Shown here one piece after another: positions 1 through 13,536 of a DNA stretch of 64,000 nt (within the stretch, counting starts at the first letter, position 1; each line of letters begins with the position of its first letter). The notes under the pieces are model-generated. The model was given only the letters and a program-made list of their open reading frames with translations. It had not been told where the DNA came from and did no database searches. Source of the DNA: Ancistrus triradiatus (Eukaryota; Chordata; Actinopteri; Siluriformes; Loricariidae); contig JAJAGP010002200.1 in assembly GCA_025084515.1 (NCBI GenBank), positions 1 to 64,000 of the forward strand, read 5' to 3'. The position numbers were made by a program, and so were the translations under genes.

Positions 1-447
1 ACAAAAGCTTATAGGACGAGCAACACACTGACTATAAAAACATGGAGATGAAAGAAAAGGTCTGGTGGAATAGAACTGAAAGGCTGGAGAATGATGGTGA
101 TAAAGCTCAGAGTGACTGGATGGAAGCGTTTTCTTGTTTATCTAAGTGCATTCTAATATGTTCATGATCCCAAAAAAACAAACTAGAGCTTCCTGCACTC
201 ATCTTCGCTCGCGTCTTTGTTTTTCAAGCTGACGATGTGAAGATGTGAAATCTCTGTGACGCATTAAGAGAAGGGAAATTAAAGAAAGCAAAAGCGTACA
301 GGGAGTTTAAGAGTGATTAGACAAAAAACGTAGCGCACTTGGTGTGAAGCAACCAAGCAACCGCACCCACCCCCCACCCCCTAGGGCACGCCTCCCTCTT
401 TGGTAAGCACTAACCTAATGCTTAGAAAATAAACCTGCTCAGGTTGT
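1..447. other. 3' flank of the NLR gene
   Basis: No coding sequence is evident. The segment follows the stop codon of the B30.2 exon (minus strand) and probably contains its 3' UTR. I find no canonical AATAAA on the minus strand between the stop codon and the window edge, so the polyadenylation site is non-canonical or lies outside the window. Confidence 0.4.
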
Positions 448-1070
448 TTAGCGTGCCTTTGAGCCGTTACAGCCTTTGCAGTCTTTACGTCCCCGAAACA
501 TGTCCCAGGGATCGTGATCATGACAGCAGACCGGATGAGGGTTTGTAGGTAAGAGCCGAATCCCAGCAGACATGTAGAAGACCAGATGGAGCGGCCGAGT
601 GAAACTGGAATAAAACGTGTAAAGGAGACGAGCCTCATCGTCGGTGATGTCATAGAAGGACAGAACGCCTGCGGGCCAATCCACGTACACGCCGACTCTC
701 CAGGGCGAATATTCCGGGAGCCTGGTTTTAATGCCACCATGACGAGCCTCGCAAAATGGAAACGGAGTGCTCACTATAAGCCCCCAAGACTTTTGATTGT
801 ATCCAGGATAGCAGGCTGCCGAACGTCCCTTCCTGCTCATGTCTTTATAAGCCACTCCGATGGTGGCGTACCTCCCGAACCACTCCACCTGGCAGAAATG
901 GCGACCCGTGAGCTCCTCCCTACACATGACCTGACTGGACACTTCAAAGCGCTCTGGGTTGTCAGAGACATGCTGTGGTTCTCTGTAATGGCACCACCCA
1001 TCTTTATCTTCTTCACACACCTTCACATTTGTCGAGGCAGTGTTGGGGTCCAGGGTCAATGGGAAGTCAT
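448..1070 (-). CDS. NLR exon 10: B30.2 (PRY-SPRY) domain and stop
   Basis: The exon encodes a complete B30.2 domain. A PRY start LTLDPNTA is followed by NPERFE, QVMCREELTGRHFCQVEW, GVAYKDMSRKG, YNQKSW, RVGVYVDWPAG and LSFYDI, the usual order in fish NLR and TRIM proteins. B30.2 domains bind ligands, often peptide or protein surfaces. The acceptor is a pyrimidine-rich tract ending CAG just before 1070; starting there gives the two bases needed to complete the split codon from the 47-nt exon. The stop is at 448-450. Length (about 206 residues) is normal for PRY-SPRY. No frameshift is seen. Confidence 0.92.
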
Positions 1071-4000
1071 CTGAGGGCAGAACAGTGTGACGAGTGTTAT
1101 TCAAATCATTCATTCACTACACGGTGCAAGATTAACACTTACACTGACGAAGTTCTTCAATGGTGCGACGCTCGCCCAGTCCGTGTACGCTGTTAGAAGA
1201 GAAATGTCAGTTACAACTTTATTAAACAGTGCTGTGATAATCTTTAGGTACAGTGGTGTTTGGAAATCACTGAAGCCTTTACAATTTTCTATACTTCCGC
1301 AAAAATGAATAGTCCATAATGATAACCCAATTAAACAAACGAGACAAAACTTTTATACTTTGTCACATGGACGTCGTTAGACCTGTTTTAGGGGGGATAT
1401 AGCACCCCCCAAAATGTTCCCTAGCCCCCCCAAAATAAACACGCATTACTACTTTAAATAGTCAGTCGTTCTATTATTTATTCTCCCTTATTCAACTGTT
1501 CTATTTGTTTCCATATTCATGTAATAAAATTGGATAAAATATGGGTTTACTCCCACATGCCAAATACGTGTTAGGTTAACTGGTCCCTCTTAATTGCCCC
1601 CAGTGTGGACGAGTCTGACTAGTTACTAGATACGTGCCTTGCTCCTGTTCCAGATACAGTACTGTGCAAAAGTCTTACGCCACCATTAAATTAGTTGTTT
1701 AGTTGTTAGCTATGGTATAATGACCTTATATAACATATTGTCGACAACTGGACCCAAAAATGTCAAAATTGGTTTGTTCCCTCCATAATACTCTTTTCCA
1801 CCAAGCTTCAATCCAATCTTTGTGAGCGTTATCATATCCATATGATCATTATACACCATAATGGTATATCTAATCTAATGGTGGCCTAAGACTTTTGCAC
1901 AGTTCTGTATCCGTATTAGCTTTGGAGAAATATGTCATTTAAGTCTGATCCCTGCACAAGTTCTGTTGGAATTTTCCTTTAAAAATTATTTCCAGGCTAC
2001 CCAAACTTATGCACAAGATTAGATACGGCAAGCGTGTCACAAACAGATTTTTTGCAGCACGCTATTTTTGTCTTTCACACACATTGTGTGCTATTTTTAA
2101 GAGCCAGTATTTTCAGTTAAATCATGATACAGGATCTGCATCACAACAGATGCTATTGCTGAGGTTTTTCATCTGTAACCAAAAAAAATCAGTACTTTCA
2201 TTGTAAAAAGTGAACATTTCAATACAAAAAAAAAGTGTTACATTTACAGCATTTACAGCATTTAGCAGACGCCCTTATCCAGAGTGACTTACAATTGGTA
2301 CAGTCTTACAATCCAAGCAATCCAAAAAAAAAAAAAGTTAAGGGTCTTGTTCAAGGGCCCAACAGTGGCAGCTTGGCAGAGGTGGGATTTGAACCCTGGA
2401 CCTTCTAGTCCATAGCCCAGTACCTTAACCGCTAGGCCACCACAGTCCCAAAAAAGAGTTAGCATTTACAAAAATCATGTATTTTGAAGTACTCTTGAAT
2501 TCTCCATTTTACAATGTCTATTGTTTTATATTATGTATTGTATTACATTATATGTTTTTAAATTTTCAATTGTATTATATTCATAATATTTTATTCTCCT
2601 TATAGTTTACAATTTGATGTAATTTATTTTATTATACAATTAGATTTTCTCAATTTATCTTCCTCATGCCACTATTTTTTCTTTAATTTATTATTTTCTA
2701 CATTTTATTGCATTTTCTACAGTTTATTTTCTTTATGTTGTCTATTTTAATTATACTATTTACCTTCTGTGTATTTAAACTATTATTATAAATGTATTAT
2801 TTAGGTAACTTTGTTTATTTCTTACATATATAAAATCTAGGCTGCCCAATGAGGTTGGGTCCCTTTTTTGAGTCTTGGTACTCCCATGGTTTCTTCTTTA
2901 TAAAATTTGGGGTTTTAGAGGTTTTGCTTGCCACTGTCGCCATAGGCTTGCTCAGTTAGCTCTTTGGGTCTAGATAGTTGTAAAGCCGCTGTGAAACAAT
3001 GTCGAAAAAAAACACTACAGAAATGAATTTGACTTGATTTGGAAAGCGAGAGAGCCAAAGAGATGATTAGAACGCTGTTTAGAACGGACAGTGGGCTTCA
3101 AACTGGACGGGCTGGTCCAAAACCTGACACCTATTAACCCTAATCAAGTGCAGTACAGGGAAACCAGCAGAGTAGCAGATACAGAGAGGCACTTACACTA
3201 ATCTCTCCAGTTGGATTCCTGGATCTTCTACCAGAGAGCTGAGCAGATCGAACCCGGCTCCTTCCACTTGATTATAGCTCAGGTCCAGTTCCCACATGTG
3301 GGAAGGATTTGAGCGTAACGCATGTGCCAGTGTGGCAGCGCCAACCTGTGTGATGTTGCAATACTTCATTCTAAAAAGACAGAGATCGTTAGTGAAAAAC
3401 AGAGGTTTAGTGTTCAGAATGAAAAAGCTGCTAGGATGAATACCATTTATGTATTATTAAAATAATCAATTAAAATGAGCTAGAAACACCACAAACTAAA
3501 CTAAGAAATAAAACAGTTTCTCTATTAAACACACCGGAGAGTCTCCAGTTTGCAGGCTGCATTGCCAAGTCCAGCTGAGAGAAGCTCCATGGAGGAATCT
3601 CTTAGATAATTCATGCTGAGGTCCAGGACTCGGAGGCTGGATGAGCTGAGGGCTGAGGCCAGAGCTTTACATGCTTTATCGTTTGGATTAGTAGCAGGTG
3701 ACCTATAACAACAACTGAGATTTTACGATAATGACATGAATTAAGCCTTCAGAAGACATCCATGAGCATTATAGAAATCTGTATGAAGTTTTATTCCTGT
3801 TGAACCCCTTCTACTTTTAGAGCATGCTCCTGTTTTCTTGCCAAATCTTTATTTATAAAAAAAATATCCTGTAATAATGATTAAAAAAAAAATTCACAGT
3901 GTATATGTGAATCTACAGAATCTAAAGTATATTTTCTGTTTATATGACAAAAATGCGGAAGATAAATGGGGAACCCTTTAGAATGTTCTATATTTCTGCA

Positions 4001-7000
4001 TAAATATGACCTAAAACATCATCAGATTTTCACACAAGTCCTAAAAGTAGATAAAGAGAACCCAGTTAAACAAATGAGACAAAAATATTATACTTGGTCA
4101 TTTATTTATTGGGGAAAATGATCCAATATTACATATTAGTGAGTGGCAAAAGTATGTGAACCTCTAGGATTTGCAGTTTATTTTAAGGTGAAATTAGAGT
4201 CAGGTGTTTTCAATCAATGGGATGACAATCAGGTGTGAGGGGGCACCCTGTTTTATTTAAAGAACAGGGATCTATCAAAGTCTGCTCTTCACTCTTCACA
4301 ACACTTTGTGGAAGTGTATCAGGCACGAACAAAGTACGATTTTGAGAGCCTCAGCAACAGAGTTGTTTAGATGCATCAGGCCTGGAAAAGGTACAACCAT
4401 CTCTAAAGAGTTTGGACTCCACCAATCCACAGTCAGACAGATTGTGTACAAATGGAGGAAATTCAAGACCATTGTTACCCTCCCCGACCCGAGTGGTCGA
4501 CCAACAAAGATCACTCCAAGAGCAAGGTGTGTATAGTTGTGAGAGTTGGTGAGGTCACAAAGGCCCCCAGGGTAACTCTAATCACTAAGGCCTCTCTCAC
4601 TTGGCTAATGTTTAATGTTCATGAGTCACCATCAGAAGAACACTGAAACAACAATTGTGTGGCATGGCAGGGTTGCAAGCAGACGCCAATGCTCCCAAAA
4701 GAACATTGCTGCCGTTCTGCAGTTGCTAAAGATCACTTGGACAGAAAGGCTATGGAAGAATGTTTTGTGGATGAATGAGAACAAAATAGAACTTTTTTTG
4801 GCTTAAGAAGCGTTATGTGGAGAAAGGAAACACTGCATCCAGCATAAGAACCTTATCCCTCTGTGGGAAAAACATGGTGGTTGTAGTATCATGTTTGGGC
4901 CTGTTTGCTGGCATCTGGGCAGAACAGCTTTGCCCTCATTGATGGAACAAATGAATTCTGAATGATAACGGAATTCTAATGGAAATGTCAGACATCTGTC
5001 CATGATGAACTGAATCTCAAGAGAAGGAGGGTCATGCAGCAAGACAACGACCCTAAGCACACAAGCCGTTCTACAAAAGAATGGTTACAGAAGAATAAAG
5101 TTCATGTTTTGGAATGGCCAAGTCAAAGGGCTAAAATTCCTCCAAGCCGGTGTGCAGGACTGATCAACAGTTACAGGAAACGTTTAGCTGCAGTTATTGC
5201 TGCACAGGGGGTCACACCAGATACTGAAAGCAAAGGCTCACATACTTTTGCCACTCACTAATATGTAATATTGGATCATTTTCCTCAATAAATAAATGAC
5301 CAAGTATAATATTTTTGTCTCATTTCTTTATCTGGGTTCTCTTTATCTACTTTTAGGACTTGTGTGAAAATCTGATGATGTTTTAGGTTATATTTATGCA
5401 GAAATATAGAAAATTCTAAAGGGTTCACAAACTTTCAAGCACCACTTTACATGTACATAGCAAAATCCGATTTATTCTTTACACTAATTTAATTTTGTTT
5501 TATTTGATTTTTTACACTTTCTACAATGTGCACTCCTATCTCTTGCTGCTGTAATCCTTAAATTTCCCCATTGTGGGACTAATAAAGGATTATCTTATCT
5601 AAACTAAAATAAACGTAACTAATTTTGACATATGCCTTTCGAACCTTTTGCTTTATGTACTGATTACCAAAGTCCTGATGAAGCTAGCCTTCAAACAAAA
5701 TGTTATGATAAAAAGTTAAACTTATTAAATAAATAGTTAAAGTTATATCAGCATCCTTACTGGAAGCATTATTGGGATTCACTGTCAAACATGTACAGTG
5801 GGGTAAAAAAGTATTTAGTCAGCCACTGATTGTGCAAGTTCTCCTATTTAGAAAGACAAGAGAGGTCTATAATTTTGTATCATAGGTAGACTTCAACTAT
5901 GAGAGACAAAATTAGAAAAAGAAATCCTGGAAATCACAATGTAGGATTTTTAAAGAATTTAATTGTAAATCATGGTGGAAAATAAGTATTTGGTCATCCA
6001 CAAACAAGCAAGATTTCTGTCTCTCACAGACCTGTAACTTCTTTAAGAAGCTCTTCTGTCCTCCACTCGTTACCTGTATTAATGGCACCTGCTTGACCTC
6101 ATTATCTGTATAAAAAACACCTGTCCACAGCCTCAAACAGTCAGACTTCAAACTCAAGATCAAAGAGCTGTCGAAGGACACCAGGGCCAAAAATTGTAGA
6201 CATTGTAGATATTGTTTACTTGTTTGGATCTGTGAATAAACGTCACCTGACCCTGAATCTGCGTTCGTCTGGCAACTTCCCTTCCAAGGTTACATGCAAA
6301 TTAATCTTCAGTTAAAAGGGAGTGCATATGAACCTTAACGAGCTTTTGGCCGTGGCTAATTGAAAGAAAAAAAAATGTTGCCAGTTGAAATAATGGAAAG
6401 GGTCATAAAACTCCTTCAAGAAGGAAATCCAACACAGAGTGAGACAAAAGATGTTGGTCGTTCCCAGTCAGCTGTGTCCAAAATCTGATGCAAGTATAAA
6501 CAAATTTACAAAGACTATACAAGGAAAACATTTGAGTTCACCAAGTAAGATGTACCTGTAATTTTTTTTGCTGTTGATGATTCCATTGTAAAAAATCCCA
6601 CTAATTAAAATAATGTAATTAATTTACAACTCCAGTTCCATTGAAGTTGCGACATTGTGCAAAACATAAATAAAAACAGAATATGATGATTTGCAAATCC
6701 ATTTCAACCCATATTCAATTGAATACACTACAAAGACCAGATATTTAATGTTCAAACGGATAAACTTTGTTTTTTTTGTTTTTTTGCAAATATTCACTCA
6801 TTTTGAATTTGATGCCTGCAACACGTTCTGAAACAGTTGGGACAGGGGCAACAAAAGATTGAAAGTTGAGGAATACCCAAAAAACCCCTGTTTGGGACAT
6901 TCCACAGGTGAACAGGTTCATTGGAAACAGGCGAGTGTCATGATTGGGTATAAAGGGAGCATCCCCGAAAGGCTCAGTCGTTCACAAGCTAGGATGGGGT

Positions 7001-10000
7001 GAGGTTCACCATTTTGTGAACAACTGCGTGAGCAAATAGTCCAACTGTTTAAGAACAAGGTTTCTCAATGTGCAATTGCAAGGAATTTAGGGATCATCTA
7101 AAGTCCATAATATTATAAAAAGATTCAGAGAATCTGGAGAAATCTCTGCAAGTAAGCAGCAAAGCTGAAAACCAACATTGAATGCCCGTGACCTTTGATC
7201 CCTCAGGCGGCACTGCTTTAAAAAACGACATCATTCTGTAAGGGATATTACCACATGGGCTCAGGGACACTTCAGAAAACCACTGTCAGTGATCACAGTT
7301 TGTTGCTCCATCTACCAGTGCAAGTTAAAACTCTACCAGGCAAAGCCAAAGCCATAGATCAACAACACCCAGAAACACCACCGGCTCCTCTGGGCCCGAG
7401 CTCCTCTGAGATGGACTGACCAAAGTGGAAGAGTGTCCTGTGGTCTGACGAGTCCACATTTCTAATTGTTTTTGGAAATCATGGACATTGTGTCCTCCGG
7501 GTGAAAGAGGAAATGGACTGTCCGGATTGTCATCAGTGCTAAGTTCAAAAGCCAGCATCTCTGATGGTACGGGGTGTGTTAGTGCCCATGGCATGGGTAA
7601 CTTGCTCATCTGTGAAGGCACCTTTAATGCTGAAAGGTACATACAGGTTTTGGAGCAGCATATGCTGCCATCCAAGCAACGTCTTTTTCAGGGACGTCCC
7701 TGCTAATGTCAGCAAGACAATGCCAAGCCACATTCTGCATGTGTTACAGCAGCGCGGCTTCATAGTAACAGTGTGCGGGTACTAGAGTGGCCTGCTGCAG
7801 CACAGACCTGTCTCCCAATGAAAATGTGTGGCTCATTATGAAGCGCAAAATACGACAACGGAGACCCCGGACTGTTGAGCAACTGTAGTTGTACATCAAG
7901 CAAGAATGGGAAAGAATTCCACCTACAAAGCTTCAACAATTAGTGTCCTCAGTTTCTTACGCTTATTGAATGTTGATAAAAGGAAAGGTGATGTAACACA
8001 GTGGTAAACATGCTCCTGTCCCAACTGTTTTGGAACCTGTTGCAGGCATCACATTCAAAATGAGTGAATATTTGCAAAAATCAACAAAGTTTATTGATTG
8101 AGTTTATCATAAAGAAGCTGAATATTTAAAAAGACACCATTGATAAATTTCTCCTTGTCATCCAGCATGATTCTCCAATATTCTAAAGACCATCATGTGA
8201 TGTGACTGAATCTCTGTCTTCAGGTGCCCCCTAAATGCTCGCTGGGCTTTAAGGTCAGGTGATTGACCTTAAAGCCCCCACACTGTACATGGGCACAAAG
8301 TTATGAGATTTAATCTGACACAAAACATAAACACCAACCTCGGACTATCTTCAATCCAGTCAAACCTGACCAGTATCAGAGTCTCCAGTCTGAAACGTGG
8401 ATCTTCCAGCAGAGAGCAAAGCTGCTGAAATGCTTTAATGCTTGCACGGGTGTAGCTCAGGTCCAGTTCTCTCAGGTGTGATGGGTTTAAGGAAAAAGCT
8501 GAGATCAGTGCAGAAATGCCTTCTGAATGTAAATCACAGGAGGTCAAACTGGACAGAAGAACCAAAAGGTAAATAAACTAATGGTGACTTTGTGCAAACC
8601 ACAACTTTTATTATTGATGTGCCAAAAGTAATGGGACAGCAGTATCTAAATTGATTATGAAGTGATGGTACCTCAGGGGACCCTTCTCATATCACATTGA
8701 TACAACTACACTCATATTACCCCACCAACCACACTATACGACACCATAACAACTGCTTAGCAACCACCTGGGACTGCATAGCAACCACTTACCAACACCA
8801 TAGGAACCACCTGAGAAACAATAGAAACCACCTAACAACACCATAACAACCAACTGGGAAACCATAAAAACCACCTAGCAACACCATAGCAACCACCTGG
8901 GAAACCTTAGAAACCATCTGGCAACACCATAACAACCCCCTCAGAAACCACCTAGCAACACCATAGCAACCACTTAGCAATAATCACTTGGAAAACCATA
9001 GAAACCACCTAACAACACCATAGCAACCACTTAGCAATAACCTAACAACACCACAGAAACCACCTAGCAACACCATAACAACCACTTAGCAACCACCTGG
9101 AAAACCATAGAAACCACCTAGCATTAGCCACCAACTTGTCCAGAACTGGTGAGAGGAGTGCTCTGGAGAGTTCTGATGAACGATGTGGTGTGACGTGAAT
9201 GTTCACCCGACATAAGCCCAATCGAGCGTTTATGGGATGTGCTGGAGAGGTCCATTCGCACCAGAGATCCTGCACCTTTAAAATACCACAGAGCTGTGGG
9301 TGGCTACCCAGGTGGCATTGGTCAACATCCCTCCAGACGTTTTCCATCCACTTGTGGAATCAATGCCATGTCAAGTTGCTGCACTTTGCCGGTCTAGAGG
9401 GGGTCCTACATGATACTAGTGACTGTCCCATGACTTGATTTTTGTGTTAGTAACATTATTATTAAGGATGTATCAGTACCAACTCTGATTTCTGTTAAGA
9501 GCCTAATACTGTGCACATATACCAACAACTAATAATGCCCAATCTACTGTCCGGAGTATGTCATGTGACTATGCAGCTCATAGATGTCAATTTAATTCTA
9601 GAATTAATACATTTTATTTATTAGATGAGGTTAAACTAACCCAATTAACCCACCATTACACTCAATAATACATTATATAGAGAATAGTTTGTGGACACCC
9701 CAAAAAAACTTACATCCAAAATGGATATTAGTACAACCCCAATTCCAATTAAGTCAGACGTTGTGTAAAACATAATTAAAAACAGAATACGATCATTTGT
9801 AAATCCTTTTCAACCCATATTCAACTGAATACACTACAAAGACAAGATATTTAATGTTCAAACGGAATTCCAACTTCATTGGAATTAGGGTTGTATGAAG
9901 TCCCCCCGACCTTTGCTGCTACAACAGCCTTTGTTCTTCTAGTAGGGCTTTCTACTAGATTTTGGAACATGACCTTGAGGTGAGCCTGAAGCTGGCAAAC

Positions 10001-13000
10001 CAATTTTCTATGGTCTTTGTTTAAGGACAGCAGGTCAGAAAGTTCATGAACTGACTTGTTGGAAGCTTGTTGGAAGCTGGACTGAACTGTGTCATACTGA
10101 GAGTCACTGGGTTATCATTACAACCCATTCTACTGACACTGTTTATCTATGGAGAATCAGGAAATGTACACTTTATATTATGAATACAACAACTCCTTCT
10201 TGGTGGTTATTTTTTGTCAATTAGTGTATATCAGTAATTTGGATAGTAAGAGTCAGATACTCAATGTACTTACACTCTAGAAGTACTGATGCATCCCTAA
10301 TTGTATTCGTTTTTTTTGTAGTTTTCTTATTGTTGTAATCTACCTCAGCTTTTGTATTTGGCAGTTCTTGTTTTCGAGTCCCTTCGATAACTTCACAGCT
10401 GCTTTGACACCACAGTTACAGAAATTCTCACTCAAATCAAGATCTTTCAGACAGCAAGAGCTGCTCTTCAGGGCTTCTGCCAAAATTTCGCAGCAGCCGT
10501 CTGAGAGCTGCCTGTTTCCACTCAGGCTGAGGAAAAAAAAGACAAATTAGAATTAAGGTAGTCAAGACAAAGAAGTTAAGAAATTACTTAAATGTACTTA
10601 AATAGTAAACACTGCCTCATAAAACACAAAAAACAGCTTCTGAATATGATTTGGTATCATTCTTACAAAAACAAAATATAAATTATTTATAATGTCAGCT
10701 ATAGTCGGGCTGGGTATCGAAAACCGTTCCAAAATTCCCATAAAAAACAAAACAAACAAAAACAAAACAAAACAGAATTTCGATTCCACTTATCAGTTCC
10801 TACTAACCCATTTTAAGCTTCAAATAAACAGCTCCGATTAGTGAACAAAGCTTAACGTGGCTTAATGTACTACAACAATGACCTAAGAAAACCAAAGTTC
10901 TTTCAATTATTACTGATCATAAGTAATCCCTACTGCTGAAATGATGAACCTGTGATCCAAAAGGGAAAGTTATCATTTTTACCTTAAGCTTTAAACTTAT
11001 TACAGGGGAAAAGCTCAATGTGGCTAAATGTACTTAAACAGTGACCCTGGAACACCGAACTTCTCTCATTACTACTGCTCATAACTAATCCCTGCTCCTA
11101 AAGTGACGAACATCTGGTCCAAAGGGAAAGCAAACGCTTTTTTCTTCCTATTTAAATCCGTTATATGTAAGAAGCTTAACGTAAAATGATTACTTTTCTA
11201 TTGGATCACAGGTTCATCATTTCAGCAGTCGAGATTACTTATGACCAGCAGTTTACTTATGACACTAGGTTTAGTGTTTCTAGGTCATTGTTTTAGTACA
11301 TTATTATACATCATGGGTCATGAATCACACAGTTGAAATAAAAAATAAAAGATATTCTTTATACCTAAACGTATGGCATCATATTTTTCACCATCTTGGA
11401 ACTGAAACTTGGTACTAATAAGATCTAATAAAAAGCCGAATAGGAATCAGAATCATAGTTGATAAAATGCAAACCATACAAAAATCAAGTATTCTGTGTA
11501 CCTCGTGTTTCAATATCTGCAGAGTGAAACTGCATTTCCTATGTTAATAACAATGTGAGCAAACCTGAACGTTGTCACATGACATGAACAGATCTGCTGA
11601 TCTGGAATAGGCTCCCACCCCGAGAAGTATTTAGACTTAGGAACCGCTCTTGGCGAAACTGGAGGGACTTCACTGAATACACACTTAAAACAAACACTTT
11701 ACGGAACTACAGGAACTTCTGGAACTTGTCGACCACCTGGATTTAATGGTGCCAGGAAAATATTAGACTTTTGACATCAGGAAACGATACAAAAGTCTCA
11801 AGGAATGGAACTCTGTAACCAACAGACTTCACCTTGCAAGAGGTGGAGATCAAACTAGGGAGGCTAAACATTTCTCTACCTACCTCACCTTCTAAAAGGG
11901 CCTTAAAACATTTCTATTTACATCAGCATTAGTCTAGAGCCACTCTAACATTGGAATTTTAATCTTAATTGTAATATTTTTCATTCGACTATGCCTTGTG
12001 TTTTTTAAGTTGATTCTTTTAGCTTAATTATTGTCTTAACTGTAATTCTTTTAGCTCAATCTTTGTCTTTTATACCTGTTAAAATCCTTCTAGATCACCA
12101 TTCTCAGAAACAAGATCCCAAACCGCTTTAGATTTGGCAGAGATCCAGGTACTCTTGATCCCAAACAATTTTAGATTTGTCAGAAATCCAGGTACTCTTG
12201 ATCCCAAACCGTTTTAGATTTGGCAGAGATCCAGGTACTCTTGATCCCAAACTGTTTTAGATTTGGCAGAGATCCAGGTACTCTTGATCCCAAACTATTT
12301 TAGATTTGGCAGAGATCCAGGTACTCTGTTTTAATGTGTCCTCTCACCATATTCTGCCTTTGGTGACATGTTGATTTACAGTGTATTAATTCACTCATTT
12401 GTTCATTTTACTCAAGCATCTCTTTTAATTTGATTCCTGCTTTTTTACTGTTTTCTTTTGCTTTACTGTATTTATGTCATTTCCTGCACTGTACAGCACT
12501 TTGGACTACTGCTGTACGAATGGTGCTATATAAATAAAGATTATAATTATTCCTGAACCACTTCGGTTTCCCGAGATGCATGTCAGGTTCCTGGCACCAC
12601 GGGAAAGTTCTTAACACCGATAAGTCCACGTGGTTGAATGGCACCTTACTTGTGTCTTTACCCACTTACCTCCCATTTTGACATGGGCAGGTTCTTGAGT
12701 CTTGCGTGTCTTTCTTATGTTAGTAAATAAAAAGCATAACCTGAAGCATCATGATTGATTCTATCTGTTTACTTACCAAAGCTTCTCTAGGCGACATCCA
12801 GGGTCCACTAATATTCTTGCCAGCATCTCCACTGTCTCGTCTACCACACTGTAAGAATTGCTTATGGTCAGCTCTCTCAGGTGTGATGGATTCAATAAAA
12901 GAGCTGAGGCCAGAGGATCTCTCATCTTATAAAAATAATTTGGGACCCTAAAATCAAAGACAAATATGGTGTGAGAGAGTGCCAAAACAGTAACATTAAC

Positions 13001-13471
13001 ACTTTTTAATCTAATCTACATCTCAGCCTCATCCCCAAACACTGGTGTTTGGTATCAGTTTCTGTCAAATGTGTAACCAGCCATGGAGGCTTCACTCTGC
13101 AAAGTAGTGATCCACGACCGAACCATACTGGTTTGTATCCCACCGCTGGCTAGGTGAAGCTTGAGTTGCGATTTGAGTTGACGATGAGTCTCGCAGTTAC
13201 CGGGTATTGGAAGGGGAACTAATGACGTGGTACTGCCCCGGAGTTCCAGATCTGTGAGAGCCAGAAATCTTGCTTGTTTGTGGGTGACCAAATACTTATT
13301 TTCCACCATAATTTCCAATTAATTTCTTTAAAAATCTACAATGTGATTTCCTGGATTTTTTTTCTCATTTTGTCTGTCATAGTTGAAGTGTACCTATGAT
13401 GAAAATTACAGACCTCTCTCATCTTTAAAAGTCGGAGAACTTGCACAATCAGTGGCTGACTTCTGCCCCAC

Positions 13472-13536
<65 letters not shown>

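Noticed and set aside
586..1074. Plus-strand ORF of 162 codons opposite the B30.2 exon
   Set aside because: It is antisense to a clearly recognisable PRY-SPRY coding exon.
8370..8371. Alternative donor for NLR exon 6
   Set aside because: It would give a 178-nt exon that breaks the phase pattern shared by all other LRR exons.
8789..9125. Minus-strand frames with WFL and GCYGV repeats
   Set aside because: Produced by the CCATAGCAACCACC minisatellite.
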